The notes under the pieces were generated by a model. It made no database searches. It was not told the DNA's origin and saw only the letters and a program-made list of their open reading frames with translations. 64,000 bases of DNA from contig CAXKVR010000033.1 of assembly GCA_964058845.1 (NCBI GenBank), forward strand, positions 1-64,000, in the 5' to 3' direction. Origin of the DNA: Carex sylvatica (taxonomy: Eukaryota; Streptophyta; Magnoliopsida; Poales; Cyperaceae). This document shows, one piece after another, positions 11,437 to 24,804 of this stretch (position 1 is the stretch's first letter; each line of letters starts with the position of its first letter). Made by a program: the position numbers and the translations under genes.

Positions 11437-14400
11437 TTACAATAAACGGTCAGAGAGGCTCGGCAAGCGGCGAAAAAAATTGAGAGCCGGCGGGGGCATC
11501 GGATCCCGAAACATCGGATGCCTGAGAAAGTAAAACCCTAATGCCACAGCCACCATTTTGGGTGGCACTGTGTACAGAGCAAGTGCAACTGCCAAACAAA
11601 ACCCTATAAATATCCTCGTTGCTCTCGGGTCCCGCCAGCTCACCAATGCCTGTACCCTCTCTCCCTGTGCTGCCAGGTCACCAATCACTCTTTGCACTCT
11701 CCCTGCAAGTGTCCTTAATCTCTCGTACCTTGCCCGTATGACATCTGGGCCTGGCACGGGGTCAAACTCCTCTTCTAGCTCATCGGCCTCTACTGTATCA
11801 GCCTGTGAGAGCCTAGGATCCATTCCAGCTGGCACTCTGGGACGGAACCGATAATACCACACACCAATTACAAAAACATACAATGCTGCTGTGGGGACCA
11901 CCAACTCAGGATACCAGACAAGAACAAGATATAACACATGTACTAAAATTGTTGTCACTGGGTTTCGCCATTGCCGAATCGAGTCAAGCCAACGGGCCAA
12001 ACTTACTGCCCATGCAACTACACCCATGATACGGAACCAATTAGATTTGCTTCTTCGCACGCTCCACGTGTGCGCATCGGCATCTAGCATGTACCGCACC
12101 ACTTCCCTACCAAGTGGCGGTTCTGCCCGCTCAAGCCATGCAGCCACTGTATGTATTGCTGCGCCTCTTAGCACCTCCTGTTGGGTGACCCCGATTGGTC
12201 TCAAGTAGTGCATGCGTGGCAGAATAGGTTGCGTGTAAGTTGTATATGTATCAGGTAGTAACCCGTTACATCCAAAACGCACTGCAAGTTGCACCTCCCC
12301 CATTTTCTTTAAACCGGAACGAAGGAGCACTAGTAACGGGTATGAACAAGTATATGCCCGGTTGCTTTCGAGGGTTGAAACCCGGATCCGCACCTTTCCT
12401 ATGCGGTAATCAGACCGGTTCTCACCACCCATGTCAGCAAACATTCGCCAATTGTCAAACACACCGATAGTCAGAACTGTACATGGGTCATAGACCTGCC
12501 ATGTGTACTGCTCGTTCCATTTCGGATCGAAGCTATCCATTATGGTTCGGGTTCGTACCCACTTCTTCCCATACTTTGCCACACAGTAAGCATCTGTGGA
12601 CCCCTTGCCACCAGATTTATTTTTCATTGGAAGGAGGCCACATGCACCAATTATACCCAATTCAAGCGTACCGATTGGTGGTTTCCATAATTGCTTGGCA
12701 GTAGGCCGGTAATCGCTGCATAAATGAGCTGCCTCGTCTAGGACATGGTACCCACCTTCTAGGCAAAGCCTTAGATGAATGCGGCCGCAATAGTTGGGCC
12801 CACTACCAACCATGTGGGGATTCGCACATATATTACTCGGCATTTGATGGCCGGGGCCACTTTCCAGATTGAACCATTTACTGGCAACCATCTGACGCTC
12901 ATCCAGCCGTTGCTCGGCACAATTTACCGGCACTATCGTGTGGCCAACAAGCAGTGGTTCTTTTGTCGTCCGGTCTTCTACAAGCACAACCATATTGTTC
13001 CCCTCTAATGGTTCAGATACTACAAATATGAGATCCTCCATCCATGCAAAAGTTGACCCGCTACCTGTTACCGTCGATCTTCGGGTTCGGGCAGATTGAA
13101 ATCCCAATTGGATCTTTATCCGTACATCATAAGGCATGCCCGGAAGTGGAGGTGGAATTCTTACATCTTGTGCTTCTATGACACTGGCACGTAGATACCA
13201 GAGTTTAGGTGACTGGTACACTTTCGACCGGGTATAACTCGCATATGGTGCATCTGTGTTCCATGATTCGGGAAATGATTCATCTGCTTGAGTACCAATC
13301 CAAACTGAAACCATAATATCACCTGTAATTTGACTCGGCCCACCAGGACCTGTTGGACCCGGTTCACTGCCTTCAAGCCGGTACCACTGAGGTGCAAGAG
13401 GTCCATCAGGTTGGTCCCTTACAGGTACATCTGACAGGTCAAAACAGACACCACCAAGAAATGGGTCTGGCGAGTTCATAGAACCATCCCATACCGATAT
13501 TTCAAGTGTAGGTTCAGGTCTACCATTGCTCAATGCAAATACTTCATCCCATTCCGGGTTACCTGTACCAGTATCACGTGCTGGTCTAGATCGTTTTGAC
13601 TGAATACCAGCAGACACCTTCACAAAAGGGCTCTCACATGCCCGTAAGCCCCGGGCCTTCACAACCCGTACAAACAGATACTTCATGGGCTCTACTAAAT
13701 CATAAGTCGATTGAACTGGTTCGACCAAATCAGGCACAAACCGGCCTGAGATGGTCCTTGCCCGACTGTGGGGCCGCCGTGGCATCCGTACCCGCTCAGA
13801 ACTTGAGGTGGTCTGAGTCTTTCTTACCTCAGGTGGATACGGGTCGCGCACCTCAATCACATCTGGTAAATGAGGAGTGTCTGGCTCTGGTACCGGTTGA
13901 ACCATCACATGATGAGGACCATGTGCCAAAAGATGAGGTGGTGGTGATTCCTCAACAACAATCACAGGCACTGGTGGCGGCAGCTGCATCTCCACAGCTG
14001 CTTCTGTTGGTGCCGGTATCTCTGGTAACTCCTTTGGTTCCTCTGGAGGAGCTTGTGACTCGGCCGGAGGCGGGTCCCCCTCAGGCTGTTTCTCCTCAGG
14101 TGGTGGGACCGTTTCGTCATAATAATAAATTTTCAATCCAATCTCGCCACGTATCCAGCTGAGTAAGTTTTTCTTCTCAAGTGGAAAGTACACGAGCCCT
14201 TCCTCGCCACGTCGTGAGAATTGGGACCCATATATACGGACCCGGCCAAGGAAATGGTTTTTATGACCAGCAGCAGATAAGCGACGGTCGTTATACACCT
14301 CAACATCCAATTCTTCTAATACCATGGAAGATGGGTCAGGTACAATGAATTCAAGCCTTTCCATCCATTCCGGGTTCAAGTCACGTGGTCTGGTCTGAGT

Positions 14401-14538
14401 GCGCTTTCGCTGCCCGGCAAAATCTACTACGACATAAGCACTGGATGTACCGAGGCCATCTTTGGGTAGGAGGTCCCGTGCGTCAACGACTTCTACAACT
14501 AGTTTTCGGGTTGTTGCAGAAGGTGGCGGCGTGGCCAT
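11437..14538 (-). CDS. QKY: Multiple C2 and transmembrane domain protein, QUIRKY-like
   Basis: A single uninterrupted 1,033-residue frame. The N-terminus (KLVVEVVDARDLLPKDG.GTSSAYVVVDF) and phrases such as FSRRGEEGLVYFPLEKK and FLGGVCFDLSDVPVRD closely match Arabidopsis QUIRKY (MCTP15) as I remember it. Domains: C2 at about 10-140, a Pro/Glu-rich linker to about 285, C2 at about 288-420, C2 at about 455-600, C2 at about 640-770, then the phosphoribosyltransferase C-terminal (PRT_C) region with hydrophobic membrane segments (LVLVWYPELVVPTAALYVFV; IFIGFCLAVALALYTVP). MCTPs sit at ER-plasma membrane contacts, often in plasmodesmata. QUIRKY works with the receptor kinase STRUBBELIG in organ shape; function here is inferred from similarity. 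Lack of introns is normal for this family. GC content and third-position GC are higher than in flanking DNA. Confidence 0.94.
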   Translation of the reverse strand: MATPPPSATTRKLVVEVVDARDLLPKDGLGTSSAYVVVDFAGQRKRTQTRPRDLNPEWMERLEFIVPDPSSMVLEELDVEVYNDRRLSAAGHKNHFLGRVRIYGSQFSRRGEEGLVYFPLEKKNLLSWIRGEIGLKIYYYDETVPPPEEKQPEGDPPPAESQAPPEEPKELPEIPAPTEAAVEMQLPPPVPVIVVEESPPPHLLAHGPHHVMVQPVPEPDTPHLPDVIEVRDPYPPEVRKTQTTSSSERVRMPRRPHSRARTISGRFVPDLVEPVQSTYDLVEPMKYLFVRVVKARGLRACESPFVKVSAGIQSKRSRPARDTGTGNPEWDEVFALSNGRPEPTLEISVWDGSMNSPDPFLGGVCFDLSDVPVRDQPDGPLAPQWYRLEGSEPGPTGPGGPSQITGDIMVSVWIGTQADESFPESWNTDAPYASYTRSKVYQSPKLWYLRASVIEAQDVRIPPPLPGMPYDVRIKIQLGFQSARTRRSTVTGSGSTFAWMEDLIFVVSEPLEGNNMVVLVEDRTTKEPLLVGHTIVPVNCAEQRLDERQMVASKWFNLESGPGHQMPSNICANPHMVGSGPNYCGRIHLRLCLEGGYHVLDEAAHLCSDYRPTAKQLWKPPIGTLELGIIGACGLLPMKNKSGGKGSTDAYCVAKYGKKWVRTRTIMDSFDPKWNEQYTWQVYDPCTVLTIGVFDNWRMFADMGGENRSDYRIGKVRIRVSTLESNRAYTCSYPLLVLLRSGLKKMGEVQLAVRFGCNGLLPDTYTTYTQPILPRMHYLRPIGVTQQEVLRGAAIHTVAAWLERAEPPLGREVVRYMLDADAHTWSVRRSKSNWFRIMGVVAWAVSLARWLDSIRQWRNPVTTILVHVLYLVLVWYPELVVPTAALYVFVIGVWYYRFRPRVPAGMDPRLSQADTVEADELEEEFDPVPGPDVIRARYERLRTLAGRVQRVIGDLAAQGERVQALVSWRDPRATRIFIGFCLAVALALYTVPPKMVAVALGFYFLRHPMFRDPMPPPALNFFRRLPSLSDRLL

Positions 14539-15948
14539 TGGTGCATTAATTAATCTACTTCAAGGTGGGGATGGAAGGAGAGAAGAGAAGGAAGTTTTTG
14601 AAGAGAGAAAGAGAGAGAGAGAGATGGAGAAGTGCTTTTACTTTTTTAAATTTGTTTTTCTTTTCTTTTGTGTGAGAGATTCTTCATTGTTGAAAAGGAG
14701 GGAGGAGAAATGAGAAGAGAGAATGTAGTTTGGTTCCTATATATCTCTCTGTCACTGTCTCTCTCTCTCTCTCTCTCTTTTGCTTAAATTTGAGTTGTGG
14801 TAGTGGTAGGAATCGGATCCCTCTCTCTCTCTTTTTAAAATAAATGATATTAAATTTGATTCATCATAATGAAGCGCTTCTCTAAAGAACATTTTGGGTC
14901 TAAAAAGTGGACCCCACAATTGTTCTCTAATAACTTGAATCAAAGAATAAAGTGAACATTTGAAAGATTTGTCCAAAAGAAAACATTCCTGATTCCCACA
15001 ACAAGAGATATTCCTTCCATTTCCTGGAACTCAAATTACCAGTAACTAGAAATCCTGATCCAACCCACCATTTTCCGTAGTCAAGTTCACACACACACAC
15101 TTATTATGTACATTTTTTTTCTGGCAAACAGTAAGGGAGATATTAGTTTATGAATCAATTGATGGTCCTTGATTTTGCATATTGAACAGAAAAGGTACTG
15201 ATCTTTACTGAACTATATCTATTTTACATTTTGTAGGAACAATATTCTTCAATTTGTAATCTTTTTTCAATATTTAGACAATTTATTTGGTATGAAATAG
15301 TTCTTTTTTTTTCTTTTTTTTTAAATTCATTTTGGCTTACACATCTGTTAAAGTTTTGTAAAACAGAAACTAATTCTCTCCTAGCTAGAGCTTTGAAGGA
15401 GAAGGCCAAAATATATTGGGGGAATACATCAAATCCCTTTTGTTTTATTTGAGCTATAAGGTTTTAATAATTGCTGGAATTGAACAAGCTATTCATTCTC
15501 TATATATAAGAGTGTTTTCAGGAGGTTTGATTTGTATTTATAGAAGATACATTCATACATAGACATGAAATTGTGCTTAGAATGTCAAAGGGATACTTTT
15601 ATTCAAACAAAAAAAGGTTATGTTGTTGTCAAGAAGAAAACAGTTGTGAGAAAAGCACCTAATTCCTTGTTGAGCTTTTCACATATAGAGATCATGTTAG
15701 TGACATATTAGTGCATTAATTATAGTTCTTTCATTATTAACATTAGAAATAATTTAATTTGTTTAGACCTATTGATGTTGCATTAATTTGTTCAGTATGT
15801 GGTTTTCCTTTTGTTTGACAAGTTGCTATCTATATTTTTTTTACTGTTGCAGATGTAGAACCCCATCAGAGTGATCATTAATTAATTGATCACTTACTCA
15901 GTAGCAATATTTGGAAATGCCTCTCCCTGCTAAATTAATCCCCATTAG
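14539..15948. other. MCTP 5' region and spacer
   Basis: GA/CT tracts at about 14600-14630 and 14758-14830 probably mark the MCTP leader and promoter. The rest is AT-rich with no gene seen. Confidence 0.5.
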
Positions 15949-15956
15949 GAAGTTGC

Positions 15957-16288
15957 TAGGATGAAAACAGTATGTATAATATTCGACCCGTATTTGAAAA
16001 ATTAGATGTGGATATCCGATATCCGAATATCCGTATCTGAATGGTATGGATACTAATATGGTTTTATATTTCAAATATATGTATCCGAATAGTAGATATA
16101 CATCATATAGTTTAATATATATTATTAAAAAATAATGATATTCACCATTATAATTAGATAAATATTATGAACTTTAGTATTTTTAGTAATATTTTATTTA
16201 TTTATTTTTAATAAATATCCGATTCGATATGTATTCGTATCTATCGGTCTAATATATGATATGTACCCATTTTATATTTTCACCCCTA
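15957..16288. mobile_element. Non-autonomous hAT element with 8-bp target duplication
   Basis: A 332-bp insertion flanked by identical 8-mers GAAGTTGC (15949-15956 and 16289-16296). The left end reads TAGGATGAAAAC and the right end TTCACCCCTA, which inverts to TAGGGGTGAA; this is the terminal pattern of plant hAT elements. The interior is rich in degenerate ATATCCGAATATCCG motifs and has no coding frame. Confidence 0.88.
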
Positions 16289-16296
16289 GAAGTTGC

Positions 16297-17610
16297 ACAC
16301 TTGACATAAACTTAAATGGAGAGACTTTAATTAAGACATGTAATGTTGTAATTAATTAAGCCAGATGTGTTAATAATTACATGAAGTAAGCATGTGCAGC
16401 TCGCTTATAATTAGTAGTGCTCCTACTTGTGCCAGGCCTAATTAATTTTTTTGTTTGAAAGAAGTGGATAACCTCCAGCGATTTCCATTGAAACTAGAAA
16501 CCATTACAAAGAACAGTAATGGCACCACTGCACCCATCTGGTACCGAATATACAAAACAAACAAAAGTAAACCTACTATGATATTACAAGCCAAATACCT
16601 AGCTAAAAATAAGCATCCTAAACACAGTATCTCCATATCGTAAAAACTATCCTGACAAAACCTGTAGTACGTATATAAAGGATTCCTAACTAAACCTGTA
16701 GTACGTATATAGAAAGCATAAAGTAGAGATGAATTGCTAATTAATTAATGCTCCCTTTATTCTCTATTTAAATTTTATTTTGCTATTCGACGTGATAATT
16801 GATTGAAACAAAGAGATGAATTGGAAATTATTATTCCATTTTGATTTCTATTGCTTGTATAGTGGAGCCTTATATAGTTTATGATAAGAAAAAAAAGAAA
16901 AAAAAAACACGGTAGCCTACTCTAAAGTATAACAAATATCTATACAACAACGAATTCTAAAACTTGAAAAAGATTGAGATTAATTGTTTTTCATAAAACA
17001 GTAACTAGTTATTTTTCTAAATTAGCCAATGATGAATAACTTGTAACGGGTCTGAGCCTAATTGGTCCCTAATTCTCATGGGATGGGATTGGGTTTTGTT
17101 GTAGCTAGAGCTAGCTACTAATAACTCAGTAGATGGAAAATAAAATCCATTAAATATATAGCTTGTTTTATTTAATTTTCTTATTTTGAAAAGTCTCTTT
17201 GACCTTAATTCATCTTTCTTCAGAAAAAGTAATGCGAGCTGATGGAATTAAATTGATAAGTATCAGTGATGCATGCATGCCATCAAGGTCAAGTAAAGGA
17301 TATATAATTAAGTGCGTTATCTGGTATGGTATCTAATAACAAGCTTTTATTATTTAAGTGATAAGTGAAATTTATATAGTACGTGTTAGCTAGGTCGGTA
17401 AAAATCACACTGATATATATATTCACCGACACTTTTTCTCAAACCAAAACAACTTGAATCCTACTCCACTGTCAACATCACAAACCACTAACATCAGATG
17501 CTCTTCTAGCTTTCATTAATTCATTCCCTTTTCAAACCGAAAAAAAAGACATTGCACCTTTTATAGGTTACCCTCCACACCTGACACAAAGCTACTCTCA
17601 CCTAACAACA
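16297..17610. other. AT-rich spacer
   Basis: No gene, long repeat or recognisable element seen. The end nearest 17610 is the upstream region of the next gene. Confidence 0.5.
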
Positions 17611-17613
17611 CAC

Positions 17614-17622
17614 ATATATATA
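17614..17622 (+). promoter_or_regulatory. TATA box of the small unknown gene
   Basis: ATATATATA followed by CACTCAGAAGG. Transcription would start about 30 bp downstream, around 17645, which would favour the second Met (17680) over the first (17641) as translation start. Confidence 0.5.
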
Positions 17623-17640
17623 CACTCAGAAGGAAGTCCG

Positions 17641-18207
17641 ATGCAGTTTTTTTTATTTACATTCTTTGCATCAACCCAAATGGAAACTGAATCTAATTAT
17701 AGTCCGACGAAGCACCGGCGGTACGATCTTAGCATGTCCAAGAGAACTAGAAAGCCGAACATTGCTATGGTTGCTGCTGCTGAAGTCAACCCGGGGGAGG
17801 ATGGACGACTACTTGTGTCTACACCCGTCGCCTCTAAAGAGAAAAAGGAAGGGGTGCAGTTACAGCAAGTACTCGAATGCACATATGAAAAGGTTCTAGT
17901 TAAGGAGACTGTTTTTGCACCAGCTACACCTCATGCTCGGCCATCACTGAAAGAGCTGATACAAGTGACCAACAAGGAGGAGAGAGATGCAAGAGAAGTT
18001 ACAGAGGAAGATTTAGTTAGTGAGAAGGTTTATGTTAGAGAGAAAGAAGACAAGTTGTTAACTGGTGTTGCAAGGCAACAACAAATAGTGACAGGGGTGA
18101 AGCCGGTACCTGGCATGGTACAGCGGTGTGCAAAAGCTTTGAATCAGATGATTAAGGTACGGTACGCACCAAAGCAGAAAAATGCAGTTGCTCTCATTGG
18201 AATGTAG
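17641..18207 (+). CDS. Small basic protein of unknown function
   Basis: An intronless frame of 188 residues from 17641; the likelier start is Met14 at 17680 (175 residues) because the TATA box is only about 20 bp from the first ATG. After that Met the protein has KHRRYDLSMSKRTRKPNIAM, a basic patch that could act in nuclear targeting. It then has a Lys/Glu-rich middle (EKEDK, KEERDAREVTEEDLVSEK) and a basic C-terminus (KVRYAPKQKNAVALIGM). No enzyme motif, signal peptide or membrane span is convincing. The hydrophobic start FFLFTFF belongs only to the longer form. I recognise no named family. Protein-like composition over the whole frame and the upstream TATA box support a real gene. Confidence 0.65.
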   Translation: MQFFLFTFFASTQMETESNYSPTKHRRYDLSMSKRTRKPNIAMVAAAEVNPGEDGRLLVSTPVASKEKKEGVQLQQVLECTYEKVLVKETVFAPATPHARPSLKELIQVTNKEERDAREVTEEDLVSEKVYVREKEDKLLTGVARQQQIVTGVKPVPGMVQRCAKALNQMIKVRYAPKQKNAVALIGM

Positions 18208-18907
18208 GACTTGCTTGCTTGCAAGCACAAATGTTTCTTTGTTTGTTTGTTTGTTGATCCATATGATGAACTACTGTTTGTCTGTTTCAAAGTTACAATA
18301 CCAGGCTACATTCTCCGCTTTAATAGATAATCATAAAGTGTTGATATTTATCTCTCATGCTGGTTTCTTTCTGAATATATCATATTATCTCTGAACTCTC
18401 TGTTACAAGTATTGATCACACGCCAAATGCTCTCTCGTGTTATTATTATATGCGAGTGGTTTAAAAAATAACCACAGAAAAGCTACTCTACTGTTCAATC
18501 AGGGTTCGGTAGAGATGAGATAAATTCAAATAAGAAAGAAGCAGATAAAATTGAAATGTTCCAATTCTCCTCTACAGACCCAAAGGAATAAAGAAAGAAA
18601 AAGAAAAAGATAAAACAGAGGAAAAAGCTCCAAAAACTGTCTTAAAAAATTACACTTTGCTTCCGCACCCAAATCACCATCTTAACAATTCCAATTACCA
18701 ATCAGAAGCAAATCCACTTAAAAAAATAATAATTAATTAACCAATCTTTCCCTACCAAATTACACAATTCCCCAATAGCTGAATAGCCATCACCACCAAT
18801 AGGTTTTTGGAAAATCTGGATGAATTGAGGCATATATGCATATAATGTGCAAGCTCATGATAACATATCTTGGCCTCAAGTAACTTGCCTCACCTCCGTA
18901 AGTTGAC
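18208..18907. other. Convergent 3' UTR region
   Basis: 3' ends of the unknown gene (+) and the PP2A gene (-). Contains a short (TTTG)n run near 18237. No other gene. Confidence 0.5.
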
Positions 18908-21365
<2,458 letters not shown>

Positions 21366-21745
21366 TGTGGCGATGCGATGATTGATTGATTCCTTGTGAA
21401 AGAGATCGATCTAGTGAGAAGGGAAGCTGGGAAAGAGCCTTGTCTTCTAACCCTAGATCTCGACGACTTTCTCTTCTCTTCTCTTCCCTCTCTCTGTCTC
21501 TGAGAAGAGCAGATCGGGGCAGATCGGGGGGGGGTTTGCTTTTTTTAGCTTTTTTTAACTGATGGACTGGAGGGAGGGAGGGAGGGAGGGAGAGAGAGAG
21601 AGAGTGAATGGAATGAATGTACGAAGAGGCGGAGATGTAGGGGAGACGCCTCGATTTGGATTTTGGGATTTTGGGATTTTGGATGGAGAGAGAGAGAGAG
21701 ACTGGACAAATGGAGAAATGACAAATGGAGGAGATATTCGGACCC

Positions 21746-21786
<41 letters not shown>

Positions 21787-22130
21787 GACAAATGTGGGCT
21801 CACATGGGCTGTGAGAAATGAAAATCGATTTATATTTCTTAGGGCTAACGCCTGACTGAATGGCATGTGTTGTGTTTCACTGTTTCGCGGGACCATGTGC
21901 AGCGAACTCATGAGTCATGAGTCATGAGTCGTGCCTTCCATACTCCAAGCAAAATCTGTATAATGTATACCATAACTCGACTGTTCAAATCCAGCATTTT
22001 ACAATAATCTATATATACTCAATTGTATGTACCAACGTACTTGCAAGTTATGTCAACAATCTATACTAAATTGTTAAAAAATGATATTGTAAAAAAAAAA
22101 ACGACAAATTTCATGAAATTGTATATATAT
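21366..22130. other. PP2A upstream region with GA repeats
   Basis: On the minus strand the PP2A leader is pyrimidine-rich. Further up are GGGA repeats (about 21570-21590) and a pure (AG)n tract at 21750-21782. No gene. Confidence 0.55.
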
Positions 22131-22136
22131 ATATAT

Positions 22137-22555
22137 AGATTTGCTACTATGCTTATATAAACATATCCCCACATATGCTTATAACTCATTTTTGTATTTT
22201 CAATGTCTAAATGGTCGATCTGACCGTTAGATGTGATCTCTATATTGAAATGTGCTTGGAGACCAAATTTTACATTTTTCTGAATTTTTTTACTATTTAT
22301 TAAGCCACTTTGAAAATCGCTGATCCAACGATGGCTTAACAAAACAGTAAAATCAGAAGCCACCGTTGGATCAGCGATTTTCAAAGTGGCTTAATAAATA
22401 GTAAAAAAATTCAGAAAAATATAAAATTTGGTCTCTAAGCACATTTCAATATAGAGATCACATCTAACGGTTCAGATCGACCATTTGGACATTAGAAACA
22501 CAAAAATAAGTTATAAGTATATGTGGAGATATGCTTATGTCATAGTAGCCAACCT
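22137..22555. mobile_element. Foldback element, two arms of about 200 bp
   Basis: The left arm contains TTGCTACTATGCTTATAT, GTCGATCTGACCGTT or close relatives, and GGCTTAACAAAACAG; the right arm repeats almost all of it inverted, to CATAGTAGCCAA. The arms meet near 22345 with only a short loop. Both flanks are (TA)n, so the target duplication cannot be read. No coding content. Related sequences occur at about 52080-52250, 57412-57766 and 63800-63900. Confidence 0.85.
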
Positions 22556-22562
22556 ATATATA

Positions 22563-23220
22563 TAATATGTATATGATCAATTATTGCAAAGAGTAATTGT
22601 ATTATATTCCTAATTTGTAAATATAATTTTAGTGCAAGGTTGTGTATATCGGTACATACATATATATAACTTAATTATTATTTGGATACTAATGGAAAGA
22701 GGGGTGGAATTTTTTGTGCTAAAAGTATGAATTTTGTGACTACGATATATTTTAATAAAGATCTGATAAAAAGCCTACGAATAAAGAAACTATGGCTTAT
22801 ATAGAGAAAATGATGTTGGTTTTTCGCTAGAAAAATCTCACTGGCTTAGGTGCGGAAAAAGATTGTAATTTATGGAATTGAAAAGGATTTCATATTCTAT
22901 CACCAAATGACATAGATCTCACAGGGTCACACCAACAAGAAATTAATTAGAAATATTCATTGATTTATTTGATATGTGTGACATGCTTAATAAATTGATT
23001 TCTCTAGCTAAATATGAGATAAATAATTATGGGTATAATTATATATTATTTTGAATTTAATTAAATAGTTTAGTGCGATCTAAATATTTGAAAAGATCAA
23101 GCGGGGTGGATTACAAAAAGGAGTTTTTGTGGGTAGCAAAGAGTTTTGTATTTTTATCATAGTTCCTGGCCAAAACAAAGTCAATTTCGGGCAGTTTCGG
23201 GATCAGTTTCTGGCCAAAAC
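22563..23220. other. AT-rich spacer
   Basis: No gene recognised. The first degraded units of the next tandem repeat begin near 23160. Confidence 0.5.
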
Positions 23221-23223
23221 CAA

Positions 23224-23588
23224 AGTGCTGAAAATTAACATGTTCTATGAAGGCCGAAACAGAAACAGTTCCAGGCCAAAACAGAAAGTTCCTCGAAGAA
23301 ACAGATTCAGTTCTTAGAAGTGCTAAGAAATAACATGTTCTGTGAAGGCCGAAACAGAAACAGTTCCTGGAAGAAATAGATTCAATTCTTGGAAGTGCTG
23401 AAAAATAATATGTTTTGTGAAGGCTGAAACAAAAACAGTTCCAGGCCAAAAACAGAAAGTTCCTAGAAGAAACATATTCAGTTCTTGGAAGTGCTGAAAA
23501 ATAACATGTTATGTGGAGGCCGAAACAAAAACAGTTCCAGGCAAAAACAGAAAGTTATTGGAAGAAACAGATTTAGTTCTTGGAAATG
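23224..23588. repeat. About 95-bp tandem repeat, roughly four copies
   Basis: Units starting AAGTGCTGAAAAATAACATG begin near 23224, 23319, 23394 and 23490; the second is about 20 bp shorter. Each contains GAGGCCGAAAC-like and GAAGAAACAGATTCAGTTCT-like segments. A related fifth unit resumes after 24278, so the array was split by the element at 23598-24268. Confidence 0.8.
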
Positions 23589-23597
23589 CTGAAAAAC

Positions 23598-24268
23598 CCG
23601 AATTTTATATAAATATATAAAAAAAATTCAAAAAATAATCAAAGTTGGGCAGGTTTTTGAAATCTACTCAAACTAGAAATTTTTTTCCCAGTAATTCAGT
23701 CTAAAACGGGGAAAAAAAAATCTGGTTTTAGAATTCCAAATCCAGCGGCTAAAAAAAAAGAAACCGTAAAAAAAAGTTCCGGTTTTAATATTTTTTTTCT
23801 TTTTTCAGATTTTTTTTATTTAAATAGACTCATAAATGTTGATCCGGGTTATTTGTAGCAGTCTTTCTAATAACTCATAAAGAAATATATTAATTTTTCT
23901 TACAGTCACAAAAAATTCGGCATGAAAAATGTTGATCCGGGTTATTTGTAGCAGTCTTTCTAATAAATCAAATTATATAGTATTCCATCTATTTTCAAAG
24001 AAATATATTAAATATTTCTAATATTTCAATACAAAAAATAAATTATAAATATTTATATTTAAATAAAAAATCTGAAAAAAGAAAAAAAATATTGAAACCG
24101 GAAAAAAAAATTACGGTTTCTTTTTTTTTAGCCGCTGGTTTTGGAATTCTAAAACCGAATTTTTTTTTCTGGTTTTAGACTGAATTACCGGAAAAAAAAA
24201 TTCGGTTTGGATAGATTTCGAAATCCTACCCAACTTTGATTTTTTTTATATATTTATAAAAAAATCGA
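23598..24268. mobile_element. Non-autonomous MULE-type element, 671 bp
   Basis: Flanked by identical 9-mers CTGAAAAAC (23589-23597 and 24269-24277). The ends read CCGAATTTTATATAAATAT and, inverted from the right, TCGATTTTTTTATAAATAT, resembling the larger MULE at 2449. Terminal inverted similarity runs for over 100 bp (including CAAAGTTGGG). The interior shares a block (TTGATCCGGGTTATTTGTAG) with the elements at 52265 and 61864. No protein. It is inserted in the 95-bp tandem repeat. Confidence 0.85.
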
Positions 24269-24591
24269 CTGAAAAACAGTTATGGGATGAAACTGAGATC
24301 GAAACAGCTACGCAGAAAAATAGTATGTTCGGCCAAGACTGAAATTGAGGCCAAAACAGCAGGAAGCATTTTTTTGAGGAATACTAATTATGGCTGAGTG
24401 AAAATCGTGGAAAAAACTTCTAGGACATGGGGAACTGCTTAAAAATTGTATGTAGGTTATTTAAGGAGGCCCCTACTGAAGTTTTATTTTTTTTATTTTA
24501 GAGAGTTGAAACTCTACCGAAATATTATCTTTCTCCCGTTTTGATCTCTCATGTGTTGAGAACTCACAAACTCTAAAATCAAGATCTAGTT

Positions 24592-24804
24592 CTCTTGGGG
24601 TATGTTTAGTTGCAATGAGAATAAGCTATTATTGAGAACAAGCTATTCGGAACAAGCTATTTAGTGTTTGGTTGGGGTTAGAATAGCTAGAATAGAGAAT
24701 CAAACTTGTTTGTCTTATAAGATGGAGCAAGCTATTCTAATAAGATAAACATTAATTTTGCTATTCTAGCTATTCTAATATTGCAACCAAACATATCTCT
24801 AGAG
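24592..24804. mobile_element. Small MITE, about 213 bp
   Basis: The left end CTCTTGGGGTATGTTTAGTT and the right end inverted CTCTAGAGATATGTTTGGTT match at 15 or more positions. The interior repeats AAGCTATTCTAATAAG-like motifs in both orientations. The superfamily (Harbinger- or hAT-like) is unresolved because no target duplication stands out. Confidence 0.6.

Noticed and set aside
13596..14162. A 188-residue plus-strand frame
   Set aside because: It lies wholly antisense to the QUIRKY-like coding region, whose protein similarity is strong.
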